64,000 nt of DNA from positions 1 through 64,000 of the forward strand of contig NZ_JACSPW010000004.1 of assembly GCF_014836935.1 (NCBI RefSeq), in the 5' to 3' direction. Position numbers and translations under genes: made by a program. This DNA is from Solibacillus merdavium. Its GTDB lineage: Bacteria > Bacillota > Bacilli > Bacillales_A > Planococcaceae. The first letter of the stretch is position 1. The number at the start of each line of letters is the position of its first letter. The notes under the pieces were generated by a model. It did no database searches and was not told the origin of the DNA. It was given only the letters and a program-made list of their open reading frames with translations. Below, one piece after another: positions 44,735-52,931 of the stretch.

Positions 44735-44990
44735 TCATTAACCTCCCTTCTTTCGGAACTAGCTTTATCATAGCCACATGATTCTTTTTTGGCAAAACGG
44801 CAAAATGACGATTTCAAGTGAAATGGACTTCGAAAAATTTAATTTAACATACTTGTTTTTAGAATGATTTTTAGGTAAATACTAATAAACAATAGCTTGA
44901 AAGCATTAATTTAAGTATGCTGATTCTTACAGTTTCGCATTTTTTATATGTTATACTTTTACAAAAGACAATTGTGGGGGGATTTATTAA

Positions 44991-45419
44991 TTGAAGACCT
45001 TTAAAATGCTTGCTTTCGATTTATTACTTTCGAATGAAATCAAAAAAATCCCTTTAATTGATGGCATTATTATTAACCAGGAAAACAGCCATCAAATGTG
45101 GATTTTAGAGCTTTTTACAGAAGATACATACTATGATTTTTTCCAAAGCTTTATCACGTCCGGCGAAGCTATCGATGCACGTGCCATTATCTCTCTTCCT
45201 GACAATGAACCAGCACCGTTTGCAGTTGTCGTTCATTCCATTACAAAATTGGACGATAAAATTTCAGTGCTTATAAAAGGACGATTAAAGGCACAACGTA
45301 AAAAGTACGCGGAGCTATTATTAGGAAAGCTGCTTGAGGATGGTTTACGTAATGATGAACTTCTTGAGGCATTTGAACAAGGGATGCGTAATCGTCCTTC
45401 GTTAAAAGATAAAAAGTGA
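44991..45419 (+). CDS. ywpF: YwpF-like protein
   Basis: A 142-residue cytosolic protein matching the YwpF family of Bacillales in length and pattern: MKTFKMLAFDLLL, LIDGIIINQENSHQMWILELF, PDNEPAPFAVVVHSI and GRLKAQRKKYAELLL. Function of the family is unknown. Gene context (close to ssbB) agrees with B. subtilis. The start is TTG with GGGGGG upstream; a terminator follows at once (45420-45449), so it is a single-gene unit. Confidence 0.8.
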   Translation: MKTFKMLAFDLLLSNEIKKIPLIDGIIINQENSHQMWILELFTEDTYYDFFQSFITSGEAIDARAIISLPDNEPAPFAVVVHSITKLDDKISVLIKGRLKAQRKKYAELLLGKLLEDGLRNDELLEAFEQGMRNRPSLKDKK

Positions 45420-45449
45420 AAGTACGGTACTTGATGCCGTACTTTTTTT
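45420..45449 (+). terminator. Terminator of the ywpF-like gene
   Basis: Stem AAGTACGG/CCGTACTT (45420-45427 with 45437-45444), 9-nt loop, then TTTTTTT. The stem begins directly after the stop codon. Confidence 0.85.
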
Positions 45450-45583
45450 GTGGAAATGAATATTTGGTATGTACAGATAAGTGTAAAAAGCAGTTTACTT
45501 TAGCAATATATTTAAAATTGCACTTTTGGTGTAATTTGTAAATAAATTTCACACATCGTATATTTATGGTGGAGGTGTAGTCA

Positions 45584-46552
45584 GTGCAAAAATCAAAACA
45601 TTATCTTTATACAGAAACCTTAATGAAACGAATTTTACCAGATGACTATGAGGTAAGTTCAATTCAGCAGGAGTTTTATCGGTTGGAGGCGGGATTATCA
45701 GGTGAAGTGAAGCTAAAGCAAACTCTTTCTGATTATTTCTTTAAAACGGATTATCACATAATTTATAATTTCGAATGTATGAATGAAAATGGCTTTTCAC
45801 ACCAAATGGATGCAATTTTAATTACTCCATTCTTTATTTTGATTTTTGAAGTAAAGCAACTATCCGGCACATTATTCTACAAACCTGGACAACATGAATT
45901 TTTCCGCATCCATAACGACAAGCGCGAAAACTTCCGTAATCCGCTTGATCAAGTATACCGTCACCAGCTATTTTTGGAACAATGTTTGAGAAAATGGCAA
46001 ATTAATATTCCAGTTTATTTTGCTGTTGTCATTGCAAATTTCCAAGCGATGTTGGATGAATCACTGGACAGTTTCCCTATTTTCCATATTAGCGGTGTCC
46101 CGAGCTTTATTGAAAATCTATATCGCAATACATCAAAATCAAATGCTAACATTAATGTTATCATTGCAAAGCTTAATCAACTTTATAAGCCCCTTCCTCC
46201 ACGCCGTTTCATCAGCTCGAATCGACTTCGTAAAGGCGTCCTCTGTAAACAGTGTAACTTTGAAAATACGATGCATTATCATTATGGTTTATTTATTTGC
46301 AATTTTTGCAAGTTAAAAAGTCGTTCTGCCCTCTTCGAAACACTCCATCATTACCGTATTTTAATTAGCGAAAAAATTACTAATCAGCAGTTCCGTGAGT
46401 TTTTCGGAATTCAAAGTATCCAAGCTGCTTCAAAACTTTTAGTACGACTCGGCCTCGAGCGCCATGGTACGAAAAAAGGAACTTATTATATTATTCCCGA
46501 AGACATTTTACAATGGGAAGAAAAAAGAGTGCGAAAGGTACACATTCAGTAA
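45584..46552 (+). CDS. NERD-domain protein with a C-terminal zinc ribbon
   Basis: A 322-residue protein. The N-terminal NERD (nuclease-related) domain spans about 35-170: GEVKLKQTLSDYF, HQMDAILITPFFILIFEVKQL carries the D...EVK pattern of restriction-endonuclease-like nucleases, and PLDQVYRHQLFLEQCL follows. Near residues 213-240 CKQC and CNFC form a zinc ribbon, and the last about 75 residues look like a small helix-turn-helix (FFGIQSIQAASKLLVRLGL). NERD proteins are candidate nucleases of DNA processing, but the substrate is unknown. The start is GTG with GGAGGTG six bases before it. The large repeat array begins just after the stop. Confidence 0.85.
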   Translation: MQKSKHYLYTETLMKRILPDDYEVSSIQQEFYRLEAGLSGEVKLKQTLSDYFFKTDYHIIYNFECMNENGFSHQMDAILITPFFILIFEVKQLSGTLFYKPGQHEFFRIHNDKRENFRNPLDQVYRHQLFLEQCLRKWQINIPVYFAVVIANFQAMLDESLDSFPIFHISGVPSFIENLYRNTSKSNANINVIIAKLNQLYKPLPPRRFISSNRLRKGVLCKQCNFENTMHYHYGLFICNFCKLKSRSALFETLHHYRILISEKITNQQFREFFGIQSIQAASKLLVRLGLERHGTKKGTYYIIPEDILQWEEKRVRKVHIQ

Positions 46553-46559
46553 CTTCTGT

Positions 46560-47285
46560 AGGTGGCGGATATTTTATCTTAAGTGACGAATATGACAGAG
46601 GATTTGACGAATATCCTGGTTGAAGTGGCGATTATTCTTCTATTTGACGATTATCATGGCTGAAGTGGCGATTATCTAATCCTAAGTGACGAATATTTCA
46701 GAGGATTTGTCGAATATCGACCCAAGAGTGGCGATTAAATTGATAAAAGTGGCGAATTTCTAGTTAAGGTTATTGTATAGCGACCCTTTTCAATATTAAG
46801 TGGATAATAAAATTCATTAAGTGACGAATATATGATCCTAAGTGGCGAATATTTTTCTATTTGACGATTAACGAGGCTGAAGTGGCGATTATCTAATCTT
46901 AAGTGACGAATATCACAGAGGATTTGTCGAATATCGACCCAAGAGTGGCGATTAAATTGATAAAAGTGGCGAATTTCAGGTTAAGGTTATTGTATAGCGA
47001 CCCTTTTCAATATCAAGCGGATAATAAAATTCATTAAGTGACGAATATATGATCCTAAGTGGCGATTATTTTTCTATTTGACGATTATCGAGGCTGAAGT
47101 GGCGATTATCTAATCCTAAGTGACGAATATTTCAGAGGATTTGTCGAATATCGACCCAAGAGTGGCGTTTAAATTGATAAAAGTGGCAAATTTCAATTCA
47201 AAGTTATTGTATAGCGACCCTTTTCAATACCAAGCTGATAATACTGAACACTTGTCAATTATCGATCCAATGTGGCGAATAAACC
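46560..47285 (+). repeat. Higher-order repeat array: 217-bp unit made of about 21-bp subunits
   Basis: Non-coding array after the NERD gene. A subunit of about 21 nt with cores GTGGCGATTAT, GTGACGAATAT, TTGACGATTAT and TTGTCGAATAT recurs throughout. At a higher level the sequence repeats with a period of exactly 217 nt: TGAAGTGGCGATTATCTAAT begins at 46661, 46878 and 47095, and CGACCCTTTT at 46781, 46998 and 47215. Adjacent copies differ at only a few positions, whereas subunits within a copy diverge, so block duplication came after subunit expansion. No long uninterrupted frame supports a gene. Confidence 0.9.
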
Positions 47286-47305
47286 CCAAATTCTCACTCG
47301 TCCCT

Positions 47306-47345
47306 AAAAAAAACCAGCGTCCAAAATGAACGCTGGTTCTTTTTA
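47306..47345. terminator. Bidirectional terminator
   Basis: Nine-bp stem AACCAGCGT/ACGCTGGTT (47312-47320 with 47330-47338) with A-run to the left and T-run to the right. It ends the lipoprotein gene on the minus strand and separates it from the repeat array. Confidence 0.8.
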
Positions 47346-47346
47346 A

Positions 47347-47709
47347 TTATTGATTGTCTATCTTGTCTTTATCATCTCGGTCTTTTCGATCCTCAATGAT
47401 ATCTTCCTGGTTTACGGATGGTGCACCTGGTGCAGTTACACCGTTATCACCATTTGGACCGCTTGAGCCATTCGGTACATTGGCATTGTTGTCCATTGTA
47501 CTTTCATTTGTTTGCCCGTTTTTGGCATTCGGATCGACCGTGTCAACCGTATCATCAATGACGTCACGTGTATCATCCATTACATCATTAACACCATTTT
47601 TGACATCGCCCGCTGGAGTATTGCCATTTTGAGCGTTATCATCGTTGTTACACGCCGCTAAAAATAACGCCGACCCAAGTGAAATTGCTAATAATAATGA
47701 TTTTCGCAT
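47347..47709 (-). CDS. Small Asp/Asn-rich lipoprotein
   Basis: A 120-residue lipoprotein. The signal peptide MRKSLLLAISLGSALFLAAC ends in a lipobox (LAAC) whose Cys would be lipidated and held on the outer face of the membrane. The rest is a low-complexity, acidic and Asn/Gly/Pro-rich chain (DTRDVIDDTVDTVDPN and PNGSSGPNGDNG), probably unstructured. No enzymatic domain is seen. The start at 47709 follows GGAGGGA. Two short in-frame start choices upstream (to 47736) are less likely. Function unknown. Confidence 0.7.
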   Translation of the reverse strand: MRKSLLLAISLGSALFLAACNNDDNAQNGNTPAGDVKNGVNDVMDDTRDVIDDTVDTVDPNAKNGQTNESTMDNNANVPNGSSGPNGDNGVTAPGAPSVNQEDIIEDRKDRDDKDKIDNQ

Positions 47710-47820
47710 AAAAAAATCCCTCCTCTCCGTATGCAATCATTGATCAATCACATCATGTCCTCATGTGATCGTACATAGATTGCCCGGGAAAAGAAGGATC
47801 TATCCTACAAAAAATTTTGG

Positions 47821-48204
47821 TTATTTTAATTTATCTTTTAAAAGCTGTTCAACATAAGCGGCTTCTGCTTTACAGTCAAATTTGAAATTTGTTCCTAATT
47901 TTTTCTGTAATTTAGCAATTTCTTTTTTTTGCTTTTCTGTTGGCTCTTCATTTAAAATTTTTGAAATGACCTCGTCCATTTTCTTTGCAATTTCTTCATG
48001 GAATTCTGTGCTCAGTAAAATGTCTGCTGGGATCTTATCAATCCATGCCGCATTTTCCTTAAAATAATTTTGCCAGCTGGCCATGTAGTCTTCCATTGAA
48101 AACTTTTCCTCATCCCAACCAATGCTTGCTAAATAAGCTTCAAACGACGTCGATATTGATCGTGTAATGCTAATTTTTACGCCTGAAGACAGTTGTTTAT
48201 ACAT
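47821..48204 (-). CDS. Conserved-looking protein of unknown function
   Basis: A 127-residue soluble protein, mostly helical and rich in Lys and Glu, with WDEEKFSMEDYMASWQNYF in the middle and a lysine-rich C-terminal helix. I do not recognise the family. AGGAGG precedes the ATG by a normal distance. It has no signal peptide or membrane segment. It lies alone between fabZ and the lipoprotein, in the same direction, with a hairpin at 48331-48360 upstream. Coding potential looks real from length and Shine-Dalgarno, but function is open. Confidence 0.6.
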   Translation of the reverse strand: MYKQLSSGVKISITRSISTSFEAYLASIGWDEEKFSMEDYMASWQNYFKENAAWIDKIPADILLSTEFHEEIAKKMDEVISKILNEEPTEKQKKEIAKLQKKLGTNFKFDCKAEAAYVEQLLKDKLK

Positions 48205-48330
48205 CTATTTTAAAACCTCCTACGTTTAAAGCCGAACTTCGCTCATTGTATATGAGTGTTTGAAACTTCCATAAAAAAGGGGTAACTTGCAATAATCTCT
48301 CTAATTGCGTAATTTGTTAAAATTTTGTAA

Positions 48331-48360
48331 AAAAGAGGCTGAATAATTTGTTCAACCTTT
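48331..48360 (-). terminator. Probable terminator of fabZ
   Basis: Imperfect stem GGCTGAA/TTCAACC (48337-48357), followed by CTTTTTT on the minus strand, about 40 nt past the fabZ stop. Confidence 0.55.
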
Positions 48361-48396
48361 ATATTTTATAATCTTTAAGTTATAAATGCAAATGGC

Positions 48397-48834
48397 TTAC
48401 TTTGGCTGTTCTGGTCCGATCGCAAACAAAATCTCACATTCGCATACAAGTTCGCCGTCTACAGTAGCAATACCGCGACCTTTACCCATTTGCCCACGCA
48501 ATTTTATAAATTCCACTTCTAGCTTTAATTGATCGCCCGGTACAACTTGTCGTTTAAAACGACAATTATCTATACCTGTTAAGAAAACAAGTCTTCCTTT
48601 AAATTGTGGTGCATTTAATAGAGCAACGCCGCCTACTTGTGCTAATGCCTCGACAATTAATACCCCCGGCATAACCGGGTAGCCAGGGAAATGACCGTTG
48701 AAAAATTCTTCATTTATCGAAACATTTTTTAAACCTAGTGCACGCTTTCCTTCTTCTATTTCAAGAATACGATCTACTAGTAAAAACGGATAACGGTGTG
48801 GTAATATATTTTGAATTTGTTCTGAGTTTAACAA
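48397..48834 (-). CDS. fabZ: 3-hydroxyacyl-ACP dehydratase FabZ
   Basis: Dehydrates (3R)-hydroxyacyl-ACP in fatty-acid elongation. The hot-dog fold enzyme of 145 residues carries the conserved [13 protein letters not shown], then [21 protein letters not shown] with the catalytic His in [11 protein letters not shown] and Glu in VEALAQ. I place the start at a TTG (48834) six bases after AGGGGG, giving [17 protein letters not shown], which aligns with the MLDIQQIKEIIPHRYPF start of B. subtilis. An ATG at 48849 would place the Shine-Dalgarno inside the gene. It has the same neighbours as in B. subtilis (flhP upstream). Confidence 0.93.
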   Translation of the reverse strand: MLNSEQIQNILPHRYPFLLVDRILEIEEGKRALGLKNVSINEEFFNGHFPGYPVMPGVLIVEALAQVGGVALLNAPQFKGRLVFLTGIDNCRFKRQVVPGDQLKLEVEFIKLRGQMGKGRGIATVDGELVCECEILFAIGPEQPK

Positions 48835-49006
48835 AATAATCCCCCTCATTTACTCTATAATATTATGTATAAAAATGTTACCAATTATGTATGGATCAAT
48901 AAATCAACGAAAGCATGGAAGAAAAGCGCATGATTTTTTGCAGCTTTTCCGCATTTACTTTTTCGTTGTAAAGGGATCGTTCGGTAATGACCTTCCCGAC
49001 AATCCC

Positions 49007-49297
49007 CTACTCTTTCCCATTGATAATATTGAGAAGATGCTGCCATGTATCCCCTTTTAAAACATCCGATGTAGCGCCATCTCCTATGATACTATAGCCA
49101 ACAATTAGCCCTACAATTGTTGCGATACCAAAGAGAAGGAAGACAACTATTATTCGAAGCCAAATGGGAATTAGACGAAGTCGGACCCAGCGAGCAGGCT
49201 GATCCGTGTTTGGCTCAGAAACTTCTCTTAACCTACGTCTCGTCTTTTTTGCTGGAGGCTCTTGTTGTACAACTCGTCTATCTAGCTCTTTTGTCAT
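49007..49297 (-). CDS. EpuA-family small membrane protein (often annotated RNA polymerase beta-subunit-associated)
   Basis: A 96-residue protein with a basic cytosolic N-terminus (KKTRRRLREV) and a single transmembrane helix (about 48-72; IIVVFLLFGIATIVGLIVGY), then a short outward tail with IGDGATSDVLKGDTWQHLLNII. This matches the EpuA/PF11772-type proteins of Bacillales, sometimes called DNA-directed RNA polymerase subunit beta by annotation carry-over. The name reflects history and not a demonstrated polymerase role. It lies between flhP and fabZ. Function is unknown. Confidence 0.75.
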   Translation of the reverse strand: MTKELDRRVVQQEPPAKKTRRRLREVSEPNTDQPARWVRLRLIPIWLRIIVVFLLFGIATIVGLIVGYSIIGDGATSDVLKGDTWQHLLNIINGKE

Positions 49298-49322
49298 AAT
49301 TTTTCTCCCTTAGAAATACTGC

Positions 49323-50162
49323 TTAGCGAATGCCGTTAATTAATCCAAGCATTTGGTCTGCAATGGTTACCGCACGTGTATTAAATTGATATGAGCGCTG
49401 TGCCTGTATCAGATTTGTCATCTCTTGCGATAAATCTACGTTCGACATTTCAAGCGCACCTTTTTGTATACCTACTTGACGATTTGCTCCTTGTAAATCC
49501 GTTAGCACTTGTGCCTGTGTAAATCCAAGCTCGTCCAGGTTTTCTGGTAAACCAATATATGTCCCACCCTGTAATTTTTCCATTACTTGTGGTTTTTGCA
49601 ATGATGAAATACCTAATTGGAAAGTTAAGGTTGCACCATTATCATAGTTTGCCACTAAAGTGCCATCCGAATCCATCGTAAACTGTGTCACATCATCTGG
49701 GAATGTAATCGGCTGACCGTTTGCATCTGCTACTTGGTATCCGTCACTGTTCACTAGTGTGACAATTCCAGCTTCTGTAGGAGTTACATAAAAGCTACCG
49801 TTACGTGTATAGGCAGTACGTACGTCACCTGCATCATCTTGCATCAATACATTAAAGTATTGGTTTTTCGTTGTTAAAGCAAAATCCAAATCACGTTCTG
49901 TCAATTGAATTGAACCTTGTGCCTGGTTTGATTGGATTTGACCAATTTGTGCCCCGACACCATAACGAATGCCTACAGGTGTATCCCTTACAGTACGGTC
50001 ATATTCATCGTTATTAAACTGTTGATAAAGCATTTCAGAAAAATTCGCTTGCTGTGCTTTATAACCATGCGTATTACTATTTGCAATATTTGAACTGATT
50101 GTATCTAGTTGCTGTTGAACTTGTGACAATGTATTTGTCGCAGTCATCATTGTACGTAACAT
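49323..50162 (-). CDS. flhP: Flagellar hook-basal body protein (FlhP-like)
   Basis: A 279-residue rod/hook-type protein exported by the flagellar secretion system. N-terminal TNTLSQVQQQLDTISSNIANSNTHGY (read in parts) carries the NIAN-type rod motif, and the C-terminal MTNLIQAQRSYQFNTRAVTIADQM has the matching C-terminal helix. Order flhO-flhP downstream of mbl matches B. subtilis, where both are rod or hook components. GGGAGG lies just upstream of the ATG. It is 65 bases after flhO, likely the same transcript. Confidence 0.9.
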   Translation of the reverse strand: MLRTMMTATNTLSQVQQQLDTISSNIANSNTHGYKAQQANFSEMLYQQFNNDEYDRTVRDTPVGIRYGVGAQIGQIQSNQAQGSIQLTERDLDFALTTKNQYFNVLMQDDAGDVRTAYTRNGSFYVTPTEAGIVTLVNSDGYQVADANGQPITFPDDVTQFTMDSDGTLVANYDNGATLTFQLGISSLQKPQVMEKLQGGTYIGLPENLDELGFTQAQVLTDLQGANRQVGIQKGALEMSNVDLSQEMTNLIQAQRSYQFNTRAVTIADQMLGLINGIR

Positions 50163-50227
50163 TATCTAGTACCTCCCTATTATACGAAAATTCAACGGTT
50201 AATGAAAATCATTTACCATTTCCTTAT

Positions 50228-51070
50228 TTAGTTAACGCGTCCAATTTCGTTTACGGCTTTCTCCATGCTCTTATCATATGCCTGCAGCACTTTTTGATTT
50301 GCTTCGAATGCGCGATACGCTGTTAAAAGGTCTGTCATTGCTTTTGATGCATCGACATTTGAACCTTCTAAATACTGTTGCTGCATTGCAAACTGAACAT
50401 TTGCCTGACCGTAAGCTGAAGGTAAATCAACACCATCCAACGTATTAAATAAACCATTCTCTTGCTTAACAAGTACATCTGGATTTTCAGAAAATGCGAC
50501 ACCTAAAGTGCCAACCTGTACACCATTTTCGTCAAAAATCGCACCATCCGCACTAATACGAATATTGTCGTTTGTCAATTGCAGACGCTCGCCATTCGAA
50601 TCCAATACAAATAGTCCTTGAGCATTTACTAGATTTCCTTGTCCATCCATCGTAAAGTTCCCGTTACGTGTATAGCTTTCTACACCATCTTCATTTTCCA
50701 GACGGAAAAATATTTGAGCAGAATTACCTGAAGCCTCGTCAATTGGTAACGAGCTATTTATTAATGCTATATCAGTCGTTAGGCCTGTAGAATATATTTG
50801 GCCTTGTGCTTGATTAGGCATCGTTTCTTGTAAATATACACCGGCATTTAACGCGCCTACTGGATTCAACTTTTTTAATGCAAAGCCCTTTTCGGTAGGG
50901 ATTGTTGTCGAATTTACTGCAGACATCAACATATCCGGAAAAGATCGGATTGTCGTTTGGTCTGATTTGAAACCAGGTGTATTTGCATTGGCCATATTAT
51001 TTGTTAGAATTTCTGTTTTACGTTGTTGTGCAACCATTCCTGTAGCTACTGTATAAAAACCTTTAAACAC
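50228..51070 (-). CDS. flhO: Flagellar hook-basal body protein (FlhO-like)
   Basis: A 280-residue flagellar rod-type protein. The N-terminal helix GFYTVATGMVAQQRKTEILT with NNMANANTPGFK and the C-terminal DLLTAYRAFEANQKVLQAYD are the paired helices used to assemble into the rod. The start is a GTG at 51070, six bases after AGAGGTG, giving MFKGFYTVATG, which matches the MLKGLYTATS start of B. subtilis FlhO. A GTG at 51079 overlaps the ribosome binding site and is less likely. Upstream is mbl. Confidence 0.9.
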   Translation of the reverse strand: MFKGFYTVATGMVAQQRKTEILTNNMANANTPGFKSDQTTIRSFPDMLMSAVNSTTIPTEKGFALKKLNPVGALNAGVYLQETMPNQAQGQIYSTGLTTDIALINSSLPIDEASGNSAQIFFRLENEDGVESYTRNGNFTMDGQGNLVNAQGLFVLDSNGERLQLTNDNIRISADGAIFDENGVQVGTLGVAFSENPDVLVKQENGLFNTLDGVDLPSAYGQANVQFAMQQQYLEGSNVDASKAMTDLLTAYRAFEANQKVLQAYDKSMEKAVNEIGRVN

Positions 51071-51142
51071 CCATTTCACCTCTAATTAATGTTTGTATTT
51101 ATAATTTATCGGTAAAAATTAAAGAATTATTAGTAATTTAAC

Positions 51143-52135
51143 TTATTTATTTACCGCGCGATCAATATTGTCTAGCATAATTCCAGTCCCAATTGCCACA
51201 CAATCCATCGGGTTTTCTGCGACAAATACAGGAACTTTCAGCTCTTCAATTAACAGCTGGTCAATCCCATGCAATAACGCACCGCCGCCTGTTAAAATAA
51301 CGCCTCGATCGATAATATCTGCCGATAATTCAGGTGGTGTTTTTTCCAGCACATCTTTTGCCGCTTGGACAATCATCCCAATCGATTCACGCAATGCATG
51401 CTCAATCTCTTCTGAATTAATTTCGATTGTACGCGGTAAACCTGTAACCATATCTCGACCGCGGATATCCATTGAGTCATTACGCCCACCTGGGAAAACT
51501 GTACCTATTGTTGTTTTAATATTTTCTGCTGTACGTTCGCCGATTAACAGCTTGTATTCTTTCTTTATGTATTGCAATATATCATTGTCGAATACATCCC
51601 CTGCGACTTTTATAGATTCGCTTGTTACAATATCCCCCATAGATAGCACCGCAACATCCGTTGTACCTCCACCGATATCAACGACCATATTGCCACTCGG
51701 TTGGAAAATATCCATGCCAGCTCCAATTGCTGCAACTTTAGGTTCTTCTTCCAAATATACTTTTTTGCCGCCTGATTTTTCAGCAGCTTCCCGAATAGCC
51801 TTTTGCTCAACGGATGTGATATTAGTAGGACAGCAAATTAAAATACGTGGCTTTGAAAGAAAACCTTTTAATTCCAATTTATTAATAAAATGCTTCAGCA
51901 TTGCTTCTGTTACATCAAAATCAGCAATGACTCCATCCTTTAATGGACGAATTGCGACGATATTCCCAGGGGTACGTCCTACCATTTGACGTGCCTCTTC
52001 ACCGACTGCTAGTACTTTATTTGTCTTTTTATCAATTGCTACCACGGACGGTTCATTTAACACAATCCCTTTACCTTTTAAGTGAATGAGCACATTTGCA
52101 GTACCTAAATCTATCCCAATATCTTTTGAAAACAT
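51143..52135 (-). CDS. mbl: Actin-like cell-shape protein Mbl
   Basis: A 330-residue MreB-family actin homologue that forms membrane filaments and positions lateral wall synthesis. MFSKDIGIDLGTANVL (phosphate 1), GNMVVDIGGGTTDVAVLS (phosphate 2) and VILTGGGALLHGID (adenosine) are the nucleotide-binding loops. Mbl rather than MreB is assigned from position between spoIIID and flhO, as in B. subtilis. The ATG at 52135 is chosen over a 52168 start because the shorter protein begins with the conserved MFSKDIGIDLG and GGAG lies about 11 bases upstream. Confidence 0.92.
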   Translation of the reverse strand: MFSKDIGIDLGTANVLIHLKGKGIVLNEPSVVAIDKKTNKVLAVGEEARQMVGRTPGNIVAIRPLKDGVIADFDVTEAMLKHFINKLELKGFLSKPRILICCPTNITSVEQKAIREAAEKSGGKKVYLEEEPKVAAIGAGMDIFQPSGNMVVDIGGGTTDVAVLSMGDIVTSESIKVAGDVFDNDILQYIKKEYKLLIGERTAENIKTTIGTVFPGGRNDSMDIRGRDMVTGLPRTIEINSEEIEHALRESIGMIVQAAKDVLEKTPPELSADIIDRGVILTGGGALLHGIDQLLIEELKVPVFVAENPMDCVAIGTGIMLDNIDRAVNK

Positions 52136-52296
52136 GTTTTGTAATTCTCCTTCCGACCATTTCAACATGTATACGAATCTTTATATCTCTATCTTAGTTA
52201 TTTTATCATATACAATACTTAATTACATCAATATTAAGGGAAGGTTTTTCCTTTATAATGGATTTTAATGGAATAATTATGGATTTATAATCACTT

Positions 52297-52340
52297 AAAA
52301 AAGCATTTAGTTGCTATAAAAACAGCCTAAATGCTTTTTT
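52297..52340 (-). terminator. Terminator of spoIIID
   Basis: Fourteen-bp stem AAAAAAGCATTTAG/CTAAATGCTTTTTT (52297-52310 with 52327-52340); a 16-nt loop contains a small GCT/AGC pairing. T-run follows on the minus strand. Confidence 0.85.
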
Positions 52341-52593
52341 CTTGTTGCTTAGATATCCACTTTTTACGTGTTGCTTCACCACCGCGTAAATGGCGAATCG
52401 ATTTGTTGTAGGATAATACCTGTTGTACTTGTAGCGCAAGTGGTTCATTCACTTGTTTTAGTCGCTCTGTCAAATCTTTGTGTACAGTACTTTTTGAAAA
52501 TCCCGTCATTTTCGCGAGTGCACGCACGGTTTCCCCTGTCTCTACCAACAGTTCACCCAATCGAACGCAGCGTTGCCGAATATGTTCGTGCAC
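52327..52593 (-). CDS. spoIIID: Sporulation transcription regulator SpoIIID
   Basis: An 88-residue helix-turn-helix regulator that switches mother-cell genes on or off after sigma-E activation. LAKMTGFSKSTVHKDLTERL is the DNA-binding helix pair (about 26-45), and KSIRHLRGGEATRKKW (about 64-79) is the conserved basic tail. The start is GTG at 52593 (MHEHIRQ), with GGGAGAGG just upstream. The stop lies inside the terminator stem. The upstream 200 nt is unusually structured (see 52610-52810), which may control its timing. Confidence 0.93.
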   Translation of the reverse strand: MHEHIRQRCVRLGELLVETGETVRALAKMTGFSKSTVHKDLTERLKQVNEPLALQVQQVLSYNKSIRHLRGGEATRKKWISKQQEKSI

Positions 52594-52609
52594 GTCCTCT
52601 CCCTCTCTA

Positions 52610-52810
52610 CCCGAATATCAATTACGCCTCGGCGTAATTGCGTCCAGATTTTTTTGAGTTTAGGCTCACAGGATGTGGGTCAGTTTGCCATTGTCGCACG
52701 AAGCGACGTTTTTAGGCGGACTTCCTCAGTTCCTTAAAAAATCTGTGACAACTGCCAGAGGCATATCTTCATACAACAGGTGTCACAGACAACTATGGTA
52801 TGAAGATTAA
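52610..52810. ncRNA. Structured intergenic region upstream of spoIIID (candidate RNA element)
   Basis: In the 338-nt gap between spoIIQ and spoIIID, four helices are visible: CAATTACGCC/GGCGTAATTG (52619-52640), GTCGC/GCGAC (52693-52707), and the interleaved pairs TCTGTGACA/TGTCACAGA and ATCTTCATAC/GTATGAAGAT (52742-52807). The first is shared with the ywqB leader. The whole may be a leader of spoIIID, the 3' end of the spoIIQ transcript, or a mobile repeat. I do not recognise a known riboswitch. Confidence 0.5.
52615..52650 (-). repeat. Leader element copy B (upstream of spoIIID)
   Basis: Minus-strand sequence TCTGGACGCAATTACGCCGA followed by GGCGTAATTGATAT. It forms a 10-bp hairpin CAATTACGCC/GGCGTAATTG with essentially no spacer, about 22 nt before the spoIIID start. 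Counterpart of copy A before ywqB. Confidence 0.65.
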
Positions 52811-52931
52811 GAGCCTTTCTTTCTTAATATTTCACCTTATGTGAGTTGGCTCTTATTTATTCGAGTTAGAATGAAGGAATCGTTGAGATCTTGCTAAAAA
52901 CATTTCTGTATCAATCCATTTTGTCAGGAAA

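Noticed and set aside
46560-47285. Possible CRISPR array
   Set aside because: Units are about 21 bp, diverged and contiguous, without constant repeats and unique spacers, and no cas genes are near.
47120-47329. 69-codon open frame in the repeat array
   Set aside because: The frame is accidental; the other super-units break it with stops.
51168-51989. 273-codon plus-strand frame opposite mbl
   Set aside because: Antisense shadow of a strongly conserved gene (Mbl).
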